DNA of 60,438 bases from Verrucomicrobiota bacterium (GTDB lineage: Bacteria; Verrucomicrobiota; Verrucomicrobiia; Verrucomicrobiales; Verrucomicrobiaceae): NCBI GenBank assembly GCA_963204975.1, contig CAUJJC010000146.1, positions 1 to 60,438 of the forward strand, in the 5' to 3' direction. Below the pieces are notes generated by a model. That model made no database searches, was not told the origin of the DNA, and saw only the letters and a list, made by a program, of their open reading frames with translations. Positions 34,896-44,274 of the stretch are shown here, in pieces; positions within the stretch are counted from its first letter, which is position 1; each line of letters begins with the position of its first letter. A program made the translations under genes and the position numbers.

Positions 34896-34930
34896 GGGCA
34901 GGCGGGTAATCCTCGCCTGCCCTTTGTATT
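34896..34930 (+). terminator. Terminator after the secretin operon
   Basis: GGGCAGGCG (34896-34904) pairs with CGCCTGCCC (34914-34922) around a 9-base loop and is followed by TTTGTATT. It lies 27 bp after the secretin stop and ends three bases before the coaE start, so readthrough would be needed unless coaE has its own promoter. Confidence 0.75.
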
Positions 34931-34932
34931 TA

Positions 34933-35541
34933 ATGAGAACGATAATTGTAACCGGGGGGATTGGATGCGGGAAAACGATGGTGTCCAAGGCCTTGTGCTC
35001 GTTTATTGAGAGTGGCGGCGCATTCCGCTTTTCAGCCGATGAGGCGGTTCATCTAGCCTACGAGAGCCCGAGCGTGCGGGAGCGGATTGCGAGCGCTGTT
35101 GGCATTGACAGCAGTGCTGCCCATACTGAAGCACCAGAATTCAGAAGTTTGGTGCGTCAGAAAGTTATGGCTGATGAACATCTGAAGAAGGCAATCGAGC
35201 AAGTTCTCCACCCGTTAGTGAGGCGTGACTTTACGGAAACAAGACAAAAGACCGAAGCGGAAGGGTTAAACCTTTTGGTTGCGGAAATCCCTCTCTACTA
35301 TGAAACTGGCACAGCATTTGACGGGGATGTGGTTTTGGTCGTGGCTGCCAGCCGATCTACTCAATTGCACAGGCTTCAAATTTATCGCTCGTTTGATCGA
35401 GAGACGGCAGAGAAAATGTTGCTAATGCAGATGCCAATGGAAGAGAAAGTCCAGAAGGCGAATTTTGTGATTTGGAATGATGGCAGTCTCGATGCGCTAA
35501 AAGCGGAGTTGTTGATACTGCATCAGGCGGTCAGTAAATAA
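34933..35541 (+). CDS. coaE: Dephospho-CoA kinase
   Basis: A 202-residue kinase for the last step of coenzyme A synthesis, phosphorylating the ribose 3'-hydroxyl of dephospho-CoA. P-loop GGIGCGKT is at 8-15, SADEAVHLAYE matches the family's DAD-type segment, and LVAEIPLYYETG matches the V-x-P-L-L-x-E motif. The start at 34933 gives the standard short N-terminus before the P-loop; the open frame to 34894 runs through the terminator hairpin. It is followed 10 bp later by rho. Confidence 0.92.
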   Translation: MRTIIVTGGIGCGKTMVSKALCSFIESGGAFRFSADEAVHLAYESPSVRERIASAVGIDSSAAHTEAPEFRSLVRQKVMADEHLKKAIEQVLHPLVRRDFTETRQKTEAEGLNLLVAEIPLYYETGTAFDGDVVLVVAASRSTQLHRLQIYRSFDRETAEKMLLMQMPMEEKVQKANFVIWNDGSLDALKAELLILHQAVSK

Positions 35542-35551
35542 GAGAATAATT

Positions 35552-36979
35552 ATGGGACAAGCAAACGATTCGGTCACTGAGGCTACTCAAGGGCCAGAAC
35601 AAGATATTTCAAAAAGCGAAGGTGTCGCACGGGTGGACACTGCTGCAAATGTTGCTGGTGACTCGGGGCATTCATCTTATCACAAAGCGGAAGCACCTTT
35701 TCCCGAGGAGGTTTCTATCAACGCCTTGCAAGAGATGTCACCTGCAGACTTGCAAACCCTCGCCGACACTATCGGATGGCGGACAAATGCCAGCAGAAAC
35801 AAGCATCAGTTGATCTATGATTTGGTGTCGTGGATGGGCGCGCATCGAACTCGGCTAAAAGTGGAAGGAGTCATTGAAATCGGTGCCGAAGGTTTTGGTG
35901 TGATTCGGTATCCCAAATACAGCTTTGCTCCGCTGCCCGAAGATGTTTTCGTTCCATCGTTTGTAGTCCGAAAGCTAGGGCTACGTCCTGGCCAGATGAT
36001 CTCCGGCTACGCTCGGGCCTCTCGTGAAAAAGAGCATAAAGACCGTGAGAAATACGCGGCGATCGAACGAGTTGTAGCGATAGAGGGAGTTCCGGTGGAA
36101 AATTGGACGCAACCAACTCCTTTCGACAAACTCACCCCTTTATTCCCGTCAGAACGTATCATCTTGGAGACGCCGAAAGAGCCTACAGTTAGTTCGCGTG
36201 TAGTCGATCTGGTTGCTCCTCTTGGCAAAGGTCAGCGTGGTTTGATCATGGCATCACCGAGGTCAGGGAAAACCATCCTTCTCAAAGACGTCGCAAAGTC
36301 GATCAAGATCAATCATCCCGAGATTTCGCTGATTGTTTTGCTGCTCGATGAGCGCCCTGAGGAAGTGACAGATTTCGAGGAAAGCGTCGCCAACTGCGAC
36401 ATTTACAGTTCGACATTTGACGAGAGTCCCAAGCGCCACACCCAGGTGGCGGAGTTGGTGTCCGAACGGGCACGGCGGCTTGTGGAAATGGGCAAGGATG
36501 TGGTGATCCTTCTGGACAGTATCACGAGGCTTGCTCGTGGTTACAATGCTCTTCAGGGAGGCAAAGGCCGGACGATGTCGGGAGGCATGGATGCCAAGGC
36601 TTTAATGAAGCCGAAGAAATTTTTCGGTGCAGCGCGTAACGTCGAGGAAGGCGGCAGTTTGACTATCATCGCTACCGCTCTCGTCGAGACAGAGAGCAAG
36701 ATGGACGATCTGATCTTTGAAGAATTCAAGGGCACTGGAAACATGGAGATCAGCCTTGATCGGGAAATGGCCGAGCGGCGGATATATCCCGCCATTCATG
36801 TCACTAGGTCAGGCACTCGAAAAGACGACCTGCTCTATCACCCCGACGAGTTCAAACGTATTGGCATGATTCGCCGACAGCTAGCTGCTGTTCCGGCTAT
36901 TGAAGCGCTCGAGACTTTGATCAAGAATCTCCACCGCACCAAAAGCAATGCCGAACTCTTGCTTTCAGGATTGAAGTGA
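35552..36979 (+). CDS. rho: Transcription termination factor Rho
   Basis: A 475-residue RNA-dependent ATPase hexamer. The N-terminal acidic, probably disordered extension (1-50) precedes the Rho N-domain ([18 protein letters not shown]) and the cold-shock-like RNA-binding domain ([15 protein letters not shown]). The ATPase part has Walker A ASPRSGKT (233-240) where most Rho proteins carry APPKAGKT, Walker [17 protein letters not shown], and the Q/R-loop text [15 protein letters not shown]. ATPase residues look intact. Length exceeds E. coli Rho (419) mainly through the N-terminal extension. It follows coaE by 10 bp and precedes rnd by 2 bp. Confidence 0.97.
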   Translation: MGQANDSVTEATQGPEQDISKSEGVARVDTAANVAGDSGHSSYHKAEAPFPEEVSINALQEMSPADLQTLADTIGWRTNASRNKHQLIYDLVSWMGAHRTRLKVEGVIEIGAEGFGVIRYPKYSFAPLPEDVFVPSFVVRKLGLRPGQMISGYARASREKEHKDREKYAAIERVVAIEGVPVENWTQPTPFDKLTPLFPSERIILETPKEPTVSSRVVDLVAPLGKGQRGLIMASPRSGKTILLKDVAKSIKINHPEISLIVLLLDERPEEVTDFEESVANCDIYSSTFDESPKRHTQVAELVSERARRLVEMGKDVVILLDSITRLARGYNALQGGKGRTMSGGMDAKALMKPKKFFGAARNVEEGGSLTIIATALVETESKMDDLIFEEFKGTGNMEISLDREMAERRIYPAIHVTRSGTRKDDLLYHPDEFKRIGMIRRQLAAVPAIEALETLIKNLHRTKSNAELLLSGLK

Positions 36980-36981
36980 TC

Positions 36982-38178
36982 ATGGCTACAGCAGGACATG
37001 GCCGGGATCATGGTCACAACCATACTTCGTTACCTGAAGGTGTCTGTTATGTTGATAGCGATACCCAGATGTCAGCGCTGGTGGAGCGTATCAAAGCGGT
37101 GCAGGCAGCGGTCGGTAATTTCCGGTGCTGTCTGGACACCGAAGCAGACAGCTTGCACCATTATCAAGAGAAGCTTTGTCTGATACAGCTCGCCTTTGGT
37201 GATGAGCTGGTTCTGATTGATCCTTTGGCTGTTCCCGATGTCGCACCTTTGATTGAGGTGCTTGATGCAGGGGAAGTCTGGTTCCATGGAGCAGACTATG
37301 ATTTGACGCTCTTGCGGCGCACTTATGGATGGACTCCACAGGTTGTGCGCGATACTCAGATCGCGGCTCGCTTGGTTGGCAGTCGGCAGTTCGGCCTTGC
37401 CGCATTGATCGAGAACTACTTTGGCAAAACCTTGTCCAAGGCATCGCAGAAGGCGGACTGGAGCAAGCGCCCACTTCCATCTGTCATGCTGCACTACGCT
37501 GTGGATGACGTCCGGTATCTGCTGAAGCTCGCTGACATACTCCAGTCTGCTCTCGATGAAAAGAAGCGCAGACCTTGGTTTGTGGAGAGTTGTGCCAGTC
37601 TTCGCGCAACAGTGTTGGGGCGTTCTACTCAACCCAAGGAAGACCCTTGGCGTGTTCAGGGTTCGGGGAAGCTCCATCGCAAGGGGCTCGCGTTTCTGCG
37701 GGACCTGTGGCACTGGCGAGACGCCATTGCTCGCGAACGTGATGTGCCTTGTTTCCGAATCATCTCCAACAAGCAGTTGATTGACTCCGCCATTTCCCTT
37801 GAAGCAGATCAGGAGGTCAATCCTCCGGCTGGGTGGAGGCCAAAATGGAAAAAGGACTTCGAAACCATTCTCCAGTCTGTTCGAGACGGGGTGAATCTCC
37901 ACGCTTGGCCAGAGAGGCTTCGGCCTAAGGGCACACGTCTGTCTGATCTCGCTCGTGATCATCTCGAGAAACTGTGTCAGGCGCGCGAGGCTGTCGCGAA
38001 GGGTCTTGATATTGAGCCTTCATTGGTGGGAGCGAGGGGAACGCTTGAGCAGGTCGTGGGTTCTCCTGAGGGAGTCAGTGAACTCCTCGAATGGCAGCAA
38101 GCCCTATTTGGACAAGCCCTGGTGCAAGCTCGCAAGGAGCTTGGATTTGACGGAAGCCCCGAGCCTGTCGCTCAGTGA
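36982..38178 (+). CDS. rnd: Ribonuclease D (DEDD exonuclease with HRDC domain)
   Basis: A 398-residue 3'-5' exoribonuclease acting in tRNA maturation and RNA turnover. DEDDy residues: Asp52/Glu54 (CLDTEADSL), Asp107 (HGADYDLTLL), Tyr172 and Asp176 (HYAVDDVRYL). An HRDC-like domain follows (about 225-295, HRKGLAFLRDLWHWRDAIA). The N-terminus is His-rich (HGRDHGHNH), possibly metal-binding. ATG at 36982 follows the rho stop by 2 bp; a GTG at 36976 overlapping the stop is possible. Confidence 0.92.
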   Translation: MATAGHGRDHGHNHTSLPEGVCYVDSDTQMSALVERIKAVQAAVGNFRCCLDTEADSLHHYQEKLCLIQLAFGDELVLIDPLAVPDVAPLIEVLDAGEVWFHGADYDLTLLRRTYGWTPQVVRDTQIAARLVGSRQFGLAALIENYFGKTLSKASQKADWSKRPLPSVMLHYAVDDVRYLLKLADILQSALDEKKRRPWFVESCASLRATVLGRSTQPKEDPWRVQGSGKLHRKGLAFLRDLWHWRDAIARERDVPCFRIISNKQLIDSAISLEADQEVNPPAGWRPKWKKDFETILQSVRDGVNLHAWPERLRPKGTRLSDLARDHLEKLCQAREAVAKGLDIEPSLVGARGTLEQVVGSPEGVSELLEWQQALFGQALVQARKELGFDGSPEPVAQ

Positions 38179-38186
38179 TCCAACAA

Positions 38187-38210
38187 GCCGCTGCGGAGTT
38201 CGCCAGCGGC
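38187..38210. terminator. Possible hairpin between convergent rnd and dxs
   Basis: GCCGCTG (38187-38193) and CAGCGGC (38204-38210) can pair around 10 bases, in the 49-bp gap between two convergent genes. No T-tract follows on either side, so it may be only an mRNA 3' hairpin. Confidence 0.35.
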
Positions 38211-38227
38211 CCTCGTCGTGAGGCTCA

Positions 38228-40102
38228 TCAGAGCTTTCCATTCACCAGCTCCACCGCGTGCTCGGCGGTGAGGCCGTGTTTGGTGCGGAGGATGGGGATG
38301 GTGCCGTGCTCAATGAACTCGTCGGGCCAGCCGATGCGGACGACGGGAGTCGAGATGCCGGCGCTGGACAGGAGTTCCATGATGGAGCAGCCGAAGCCGT
38401 TCATGAGGACGTGGTCCTCGAAGGTGCAGACGACTTTCACCTTCTTCGCGATCTCGGTGATGGTGGAAGCGTCGAGCGGCTTGATCCAGCGGGCGTTGAT
38501 GAGCGCAACGGACTTGCCTTGGGCTTCGAGCTGTTGCTTGGCGGCCTTGGCGGTCTCGATGATGTCGCCGATGGCGATCAGGGCAACGTCAGCGCCGTCG
38601 GCGAGGACTTCGGCCTTGCCGATCTCGAGCTGTTGCGGCTGATCCTTCGGGCGCACGCCGGGGCCGGAGCCGCGCGGGTAACGGATGGCGATGGGTCCCT
38701 TCTCGTAATGCGCCATGGTCCAGAGCATATCGACGAACTCGTCTTCGTCCTTGGGCTGCATGTGGACAAGGCCGGGGATGCCGCGCAGGTAGGCAATGTC
38801 GAACAGACCGTGATGCGTCGGGCCGTCGTCACCGCTGAGGCCGCCGCGGTCCATGCACAGGCGCACGGGCAGGTTCTGGATCGCCATGTCGTGAATGATC
38901 ATGTCGATCGCGCGCTGCATGAAAGTCGAGTAGATCGTAAGGAAGGGCTTCAATCCCTGCACGGCGAGGCCGCAGGCGAATAGGGCGGCGTGCTCCTCGG
39001 CGATGCCGACATCATAGTAGCGCTGCGGGAGTTCCTTCTTGAAGACGCTGAGGCCGGTGCCGCCGGGCATCGCGGCGGTAATGGCGACGATCTTTTCATC
39101 GGCCTTGGCAAAGTCGGTCACGCTGCGTGCATAGACCTGCGAATACGTGGGCGTGCTAGTGCCAGCGGTCTCGCCGGTCTCGATGTTGTATTTGCCCAGG
39201 CCGTGGAACTTGCCTGGATCTTCGAGCGCGGGTTTATAGCCGCGGCCTTTCTCCGTGATGATGTGCAGGAGCACGGGCTCGTTGCTGTTCTTGAGGAACT
39301 CGAAGGTCTTGATTAGGAGGTTGACGTCGTGGCCGTCGATGGGGCCGTAGTAGCGGATGCCGAACTCCTCGAAGATCATCGACGAAGTCGGAGCCGGTTG
39401 CTTCGACGCGGCAAGGACGAGGCCCTTGGCGCTCTCTTCCATCTTGCCAGCGAGGTGCCGCACGCCTTTGCCAGCCAGCTTCTCGACGAAGTCGGCGGCC
39501 TTCTGATGCAGCGAGGCATACGCTGGATGCGTGGCGACGTGGTTGAAGTATTTCGCGATGGCTCCCACGTTGCGGTCGATGGACCACTCGTTGTCGTTGA
39601 GCACGATGATGAGGCGCTTGGTGTGCGACGCGACATTGTTCAGTGCTTCAAAGGTAGGACCACAGGTGAAGGCCGCATCGCCAGCGACGCAGACGACGTG
39701 ATCATCGCTGCCCTTCAAGTCACGGCCAGCGGCCATGCCGAGCGCGGCACCGAGCGCCGTGCCCGCGTGACCTGCGCCGTAGCAGTCGTGCTCGCTCTCC
39801 GTGCGCAATGCGAAGCCGTTGAGGCCTTCATACTGACGGATGGTGTGGATGCGATCCCAGCGGCCTGTGATCATCTTGTGAACGTAAGCCTGATGCGCCA
39901 CGTCCCAGACGAACTTGTCCTGTGGCGTGTTGAACACGCGATGCATCGCGATGCTGAGTTCCACGACGCCGAGGTTCGGTCCGAGGTGCCCGCCGGTCTC
40001 ACTGAGGGTTTCGATCAGGGTGCGGCGAATGCTTTCCGCGAGGGCGGGCAGTTGTTCGACAGGCAGCGCTTTGAGATCCTGGGGAGATTTGATCGGAGGC
40101 AT
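38228..40102 (-). CDS. dxs: 1-deoxy-D-xylulose-5-phosphate synthase
   Basis: A 624-residue thiamine-diphosphate enzyme making DXP from pyruvate and glyceraldehyde-3-phosphate, the entry to the MEP isoprenoid pathway. Motifs: GGHLGPNLGVVEL (37-49), WDVAHQAYVHK with His70, GAGHAGTALG (109-118), and the cofactor motif GDAAFTCGPTFEALNN (141-156), a GDA in place of the common GDG. The C-terminal transketolase-like part follows (YDVGIAEEHAALFACGLA). The start at 40102 leaves an 10-bp gap from xseB; the frame is open to 40234 inside xseB, and an ATG at 40138 would overlap it. Confidence 0.96.
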   Translation of the reverse strand: MPPIKSPQDLKALPVEQLPALAESIRRTLIETLSETGGHLGPNLGVVELSIAMHRVFNTPQDKFVWDVAHQAYVHKMITGRWDRIHTIRQYEGLNGFALRTESEHDCYGAGHAGTALGAALGMAAGRDLKGSDDHVVCVAGDAAFTCGPTFEALNNVASHTKRLIIVLNDNEWSIDRNVGAIAKYFNHVATHPAYASLHQKAADFVEKLAGKGVRHLAGKMEESAKGLVLAASKQPAPTSSMIFEEFGIRYYGPIDGHDVNLLIKTFEFLKNSNEPVLLHIITEKGRGYKPALEDPGKFHGLGKYNIETGETAGTSTPTYSQVYARSVTDFAKADEKIVAITAAMPGGTGLSVFKKELPQRYYDVGIAEEHAALFACGLAVQGLKPFLTIYSTFMQRAIDMIIHDMAIQNLPVRLCMDRGGLSGDDGPTHHGLFDIAYLRGIPGLVHMQPKDEDEFVDMLWTMAHYEKGPIAIRYPRGSGPGVRPKDQPQQLEIGKAEVLADGADVALIAIGDIIETAKAAKQQLEAQGKSVALINARWIKPLDASTITEIAKKVKVVCTFEDHVLMNGFGCSIMELLSSAGISTPVVRIGWPDEFIEHGTIPILRTKHGLTAEHAVELVNGKL

Positions 40103-40112
40103 GGGAGCTGCG

Positions 40113-40472
40113 CTAGAAGAGTCGGATGTCTTCGTCATCGTCGGAAGTTGGCTTGGCGGGAGAAGGGCGGCGCGCGTTGGTGCTACGCTGCTTGTTAGGA
40201 GATTCGGGGGTTGCCTCGGCGCTGTCAGCGTCAAAGGTGGACAGGCTGGCTTTGCCGGTGCCGTCGAGGTCAGCGGTGATGAGTTCCACGCGCTGACGAG
40301 CGACTTCGATGCGCTGGCGGCAGACCTTCAGCAGTTGCGCGCCTTCAGCGTAGCTCTGCACCATATCCTCCAGCGGCATGCGCTCACCCTCCATGGCCGA
40401 CACGATTTCTTCGAGTCGTTCCATGGCCTCTTCAAAGGAAGGCTCGGGAGCAGATGAGGGGCGGGATGGCAT
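40113..40472 (-). CDS. xseB: Exodeoxyribonuclease VII small subunit
   Basis: A 119-residue protein. Residues 13-66 are the conserved XseB core (FEEAMERLEEIVSAMEGERM, LEDMVQSYAEGAQL) that packs as helices around XseA in the single-strand exonuclease VII. A long Ser/Pro-rich, then acidic tail (TSDDDEDIRLF) extends beyond the usual length of about 80. The start at 40472 (MPSRPSSAPEPS) is preferred over the frame's upstream codons. Proximity to dxs matches the common xseB-ispA-dxs neighbourhood; ispA is absent here. Confidence 0.9.
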   Translation of the reverse strand: MPSRPSSAPEPSFEEAMERLEEIVSAMEGERMPLEDMVQSYAEGAQLLKVCRQRIEVARQRVELITADLDGTGKASLSTFDADSAEATPESPNKQRSTNARRPSPAKPTSDDDEDIRLF

Positions 40473-40642
40473 GAGAGAAACAGCCGCGCGACGGGCTGGA
40501 ACAAGGGGCGGGATGATGCGAGCGGACGCCCACAGCCGCAAGCGGGAAAACGGTTCTCAAGCGGTCTCGTGATCGAATGCCAAATTGTGCAAGGCCCTGA
40601 TTGACTTCCCGTTGCTACAGGTGATAACCCACGCCCTCAATC

Positions 40643-41218
40643 ATGGATGCAGTCGATGTAAAGTTCGCTCCAGCCACCGGAACCGATCAGGAGTGGAACG
40701 AAGCCTATGGCCGTTTGGCCGACTACTTCCGTGCCTACCGCTTGCACAATCGTTTGCGACGCACGGAACTGGTGTTGGAAGCCCTGCGGCGTGCCGCAGA
40801 AACTCACGCCAAAGATCCTTCGAAGAAGCCAGTCTTCTACGCACTGGAGCATGCGCGTGCGATGCAGCGTGAGTGGCTCAATGGCATCTACAGCAATCTG
40901 AGCATGACCGAACCGCAGGTGGAGGCTTCTGGTCGGTTGGGCTTTTATCTCGCTGGTGGTCCCACTCGCTGGCCGCAGCATTTCATGTCCACCAAGGAGT
41001 GTCCGCCGGAGATGGTCGAGGCTATGCAGCTCGCGATTCGGACCTCGGGTCCGCGTCTGCAAATCTCCAAGATGACTCCCCGTTCGATGGACCTCGGACT
41101 CACGCATACAGTGGAGGATGCTGTGGACCGTTTCGGCAAGCAGCCGTGGGCGCGCTACGTCATTCTGGCCGTCTTCGTGGTGGCGGTGGTGGGTTACGTT
41201 TATCACCTGTTGCGATGA
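40643..41218 (+). CDS. Membrane-anchored hypothetical protein coupled to mdoH
   Basis: A 191-residue protein, mostly soluble and helical, with a single C-terminal membrane helix (about 169-188, ARYVILAVFVVAVVGYVYHL), that is, tail-anchored. No family is recognised. The N-terminal part contains many Arg/Glu helices (LADYFRAYRLHNRLRRTELV). Its stop overlaps the mdoH start (ATGA, 41215-41218), so the two are translationally coupled and probably made together. It stands where mdoG/opgG would be expected but is not related to it by any visible motif. Confidence 0.75.
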   Translation: MDAVDVKFAPATGTDQEWNEAYGRLADYFRAYRLHNRLRRTELVLEALRRAAETHAKDPSKKPVFYALEHARAMQREWLNGIYSNLSMTEPQVEASGRLGFYLAGGPTRWPQHFMSTKECPPEMVEAMQLAIRTSGPRLQISKMTPRSMDLGLTHTVEDAVDRFGKQPWARYVILAVFVVAVVGYVYHLLR

Positions 41219-43356
41219 TCCCTCCTGCCAAGACTACCCCTTCGACGAATGGCTTCCCGCCGCCGCGCCTGGCTTCAGCACGGCGTGCCACGTTCTTCGT
41301 GTTGGTGCTTTTGGGCACCGGCCTCGGCACCTGGTTGATGAGCACTTTTGTGGCGGCGGATGGAAAGTGGCGCTGGGCCGAGATCGGACTACTGCTCACT
41401 TTTGTGCCGCTCTACTATCAGTTGAACTGCGGCTTCTGGACCGCGCTGATTGGTGTGTGGCTGCAGAACCAGGCAAAGTCTGATCCCACGGACCTCTGGC
41501 AGACGATCAGTCACGAGCCGCCCGATGCTCCGTTGACGGCGAGCACGGCCATCGTGATCCCCGTTTACAATGAGGACGTCACCCGCGTGTGGGAAGGATT
41601 GCGCGTGACGTATCAGTCCCTGGTGAAGACGGGCCAGATTCAGCACTTCGACTTCTTCGTTCTTAGTGACAGCGATGATACCAACAAGTGGATCGAGGAG
41701 GAAACCGCGTGGCTCGAGCTGTCGCGCCAGCTCGGTGCCTTCGGCAAAATCTTCTACCGCAAGCGTCGCAAGCCGATCAACCGCAAGTCGGGCAATGTCT
41801 CCGACTTCTGCCGCCGCTGGGGCAAGCGCTACCGCTACATGATCGTGTTCGATGCGGACAGCCTGATGTCGGGCTCGCTCATGGTCGCGATGACGCGCAT
41901 CATGGAGAACAACCCGCGCGTGGGCATTCTTCAGACTTTCCCCAAGCAAGTCGCCAGCGAGACCTTGCTTGGTCGCCTGATGCAGTTCGCCCAGTCGCTT
42001 TATGGCCCAGCCTTCATGGCTGGATTGAACTACTGGCAGAATGGCGAGGCCAACTTCTGGGGGCACAATGCCATCATTCGTCTCGAGCCGTTCATCAATC
42101 ACTGTGCGCTGCCGCCCTTGCCCAAGACAGTGCCCTTCGGTGGACACATTCTAAGCCACGACTTCGTGGAGGCCGCACTCATGCGCAAGGCAGGCTACGC
42201 GGTGCGCCTGCTCAATACCAACCGCGGCAGCTACGAGGAAGGGCCGCCCTCTCTGATCGACACGCTGAAGCGCGACCGCCGCTGGTGCCAGGGGAACATG
42301 CAGCACTTCTGGCTGCTCTTTGCCAAGGGATGGCACCCAATGAGCCGGTTCAATTTCGGCCACGGCGTGCTCAGCTACGTGAGTTCACCATTGTGGTTGC
42401 TGTTCCTGATTTTCTCGACCGTGCTGGCGAAGTTCCCTGACCTTGACCGCCTGTCGCCAGCGGTGAATGCGGGCCAGTTATTGCTCGTGCTGACGGGCGT
42501 GCTGATCTTCATGCCGAAGACGATCATCTTGATTGATGAGCTGTTCACCGGCCGCTTGTTCAAGCCCATGAAGCTGCGCTTCATGACCTTCATCGGCAGT
42601 GTGATGGACACCTTCATCTTCACACTGATGGCCCCGGTGATGATGTGGTTCCATTCGAAGTTCGTCTTCAAAATCGTGCTGGGCCAGGGCGTGAAGTGGG
42701 TGGCGCAGCGGCGCAAGCTGGAAGGCGTGGACTGGCGCGAGGCGATCCTCACCTTTGGCGAGGTCACGCTGCTGGGGCTCGCGTGGGGAGCGATCTCCTG
42801 GTGGGTAGGCTCCACCTTCATGCTGTGGATGGCACCCATCGTGGTCTCCATGGTGCTCGCCATCCCCATCGCCATCTGGCTAGGCAGCGGCCAGAGCGGC
42901 TTGAGCTGGGGCTTGTTCCTTACCCCGGAGGAGCTGGAACCGCCCTCCGTGCTCAGCGATTTGCAGGACAACCTCGCCGAAGTGAAGGGCCGCCTCCAGA
43001 TGCCTCCTGAGATCGAGAAGAGCTATGGACTGATGCAGGTGTGCCTCGATCCGTATGTGAACGGTTTGCACGTCAGCCTGCTGCGTCGCCGCAATGTGAA
43101 GGACACGCGCGAGTATCTCGATGAGATCGCCGAGCGCCTGGTGAAGACCGGTCCTCAAGGCATGAAGCCGGTCGAGATCAATGCGATCATGAACGATGCC
43201 GACACGGTGACCGCGCTTCATCACCGTTTGTGGGCAGCGGGCGAAGAAGAACTCGCACCCTTCTGGTCCCTGGCGATCAAGCAATACAACCTCGCGGCCA
43301 CGCATCCCTTTGCCCACCTGCTGGCCAACAAGGAAAGCGTGCCTCAGACCATGTGA
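41215..43356 (+). CDS. mdoH: Glucans biosynthesis glucosyltransferase MdoH (OpgH)
   Basis: A 713-residue inner-membrane GT2-family glucosyltransferase that elongates periplasmic glucans from UDP-glucose. Membrane helices flank the catalytic domain: two N-terminal (about 25-45 and 55-80) and several C-terminal (about 385-560). The cytoplasmic GT2 domain shows IVIPVYNED, FFVLSDSDD, VFDADSLMSG, and the acceptor-site text RDRRWCQGNMQHF, all typical of MdoH. The long upstream frame from 40873 is an overlap artefact. No mdoG neighbour was seen. The partner upstream is the tail-anchored protein. Expected role: envelope glucans in osmotic adaptation. Confidence 0.92.
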   Translation: MIPPAKTTPSTNGFPPPRLASARRATFFVLVLLGTGLGTWLMSTFVAADGKWRWAEIGLLLTFVPLYYQLNCGFWTALIGVWLQNQAKSDPTDLWQTISHEPPDAPLTASTAIVIPVYNEDVTRVWEGLRVTYQSLVKTGQIQHFDFFVLSDSDDTNKWIEEETAWLELSRQLGAFGKIFYRKRRKPINRKSGNVSDFCRRWGKRYRYMIVFDADSLMSGSLMVAMTRIMENNPRVGILQTFPKQVASETLLGRLMQFAQSLYGPAFMAGLNYWQNGEANFWGHNAIIRLEPFINHCALPPLPKTVPFGGHILSHDFVEAALMRKAGYAVRLLNTNRGSYEEGPPSLIDTLKRDRRWCQGNMQHFWLLFAKGWHPMSRFNFGHGVLSYVSSPLWLLFLIFSTVLAKFPDLDRLSPAVNAGQLLLVLTGVLIFMPKTIILIDELFTGRLFKPMKLRFMTFIGSVMDTFIFTLMAPVMMWFHSKFVFKIVLGQGVKWVAQRRKLEGVDWREAILTFGEVTLLGLAWGAISWWVGSTFMLWMAPIVVSMVLAIPIAIWLGSGQSGLSWGLFLTPEELEPPSVLSDLQDNLAEVKGRLQMPPEIEKSYGLMQVCLDPYVNGLHVSLLRRRNVKDTREYLDEIAERLVKTGPQGMKPVEINAIMNDADTVTALHHRLWAAGEEELAPFWSLAIKQYNLAATHPFAHLLANKESVPQTM

Positions 43357-43408
43357 TCAGCCAGTGGTGTGCGTTGCATTGGTCACGCTTTCGGCGGGTA
43401 ATCATCGA

Positions 43409-44188
43409 TCAATCACCTGCCGCAAGTCTGCTCGCGATGCCGCGCACCAGAGTGGTCATTTGTCCGACCACACTTCGTCCGGCGACCATCACCTCCTCGT
43501 GGCTGAGCGCGTCCTGCGTGATCCCGGCGGCCCAGTTGGTGAGTGTTGAAACGCCGATGACTTCCATGTCCAGCGCCCGGGCCTGAATGGCCTCCAGCAC
43601 CGTGGACATGCCAACGGCGTCCGCGCCCAGCACGCGGAGCATCCGAACCTCGGCCGGGGTCTCATATTGAGGACCCAGCAGGCCTGCATAGACGCCCTCA
43701 TGTAAGGGGAATCCTGCGTGTGTGGCGATCGCCTTCATCGCCTCGCGCCAGCGTTTGGAATACACCTCGGTCATGTCTTTGAAATGCGGACCGCCGAGCA
43801 AGGGAGTGGCGCCAGTGAGATTGATGTGGTCGCTGATGGCCATGAGTTCGCCCACACCAAAGCTCGTGTTCACGGCACCCGCAGCGTTGGTCAGCATCAG
43901 CGTGCGCACGCCAAGATCGTGCAACACTCTGACCTGAGCTGTCACCTGTGCCGCGCTCAAGCCTTCGTAAAGATGGCTGCGACCTTGAGCGATCAGCATC
44001 GAAATGCCTTCCGGTCGAACGAGCACAAGGCGTCCTGCGTGTCCGGGCACCGTCGAAGCCAGCAGACCAGGCACTTGTTGGTAAGGCACTTCAGCTTCGA
44101 TGCCGAGCGCATCAGCGACAGCGCCGAGGCCTGAACCCAAAACCATGGCAAATCGTGGATTCGCGGCGCGCAGAAGATCGAGACTCAT
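43409..44188 (-). CDS. punA: Purine nucleoside phosphorylase
   Basis: A 259-residue trimer-type PNP that splits inosine and guanosine with phosphate. Motifs: VLGSGLGAVAD phosphate loop, TVPGHAGRLVLV, GRSHLYEG, LTNAAGAVN, GPQYETPAEVRML and VGMSTVLEA. The start at 44188 (MSLDLLRAANPRFAMVLGSGLG) is chosen because the upstream frame to 44263 does not resemble family N-termini. It is divergent from mmuM with an 86-bp gap. With NupC and Cdd it points to nucleoside uptake and salvage. Confidence 0.94.
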   Translation of the reverse strand: MSLDLLRAANPRFAMVLGSGLGAVADALGIEAEVPYQQVPGLLASTVPGHAGRLVLVRPEGISMLIAQGRSHLYEGLSAAQVTAQVRVLHDLGVRTLMLTNAAGAVNTSFGVGELMAISDHINLTGATPLLGGPHFKDMTEVYSKRWREAMKAIATHAGFPLHEGVYAGLLGPQYETPAEVRMLRVLGADAVGMSTVLEAIQARALDMEVIGVSTLTNWAAGITQDALSHEEVMVAGRSVVGQMTTLVRGIASRLAAGD

Positions 44189-44274
44189 GCCTCCATGAAT
44201 AGCGGAGAGCGCCACGCGATGCCAGTGCGAGCTGGGCATGGATTTTCGCAGACAGTCGTGCATAATCCCATCCC

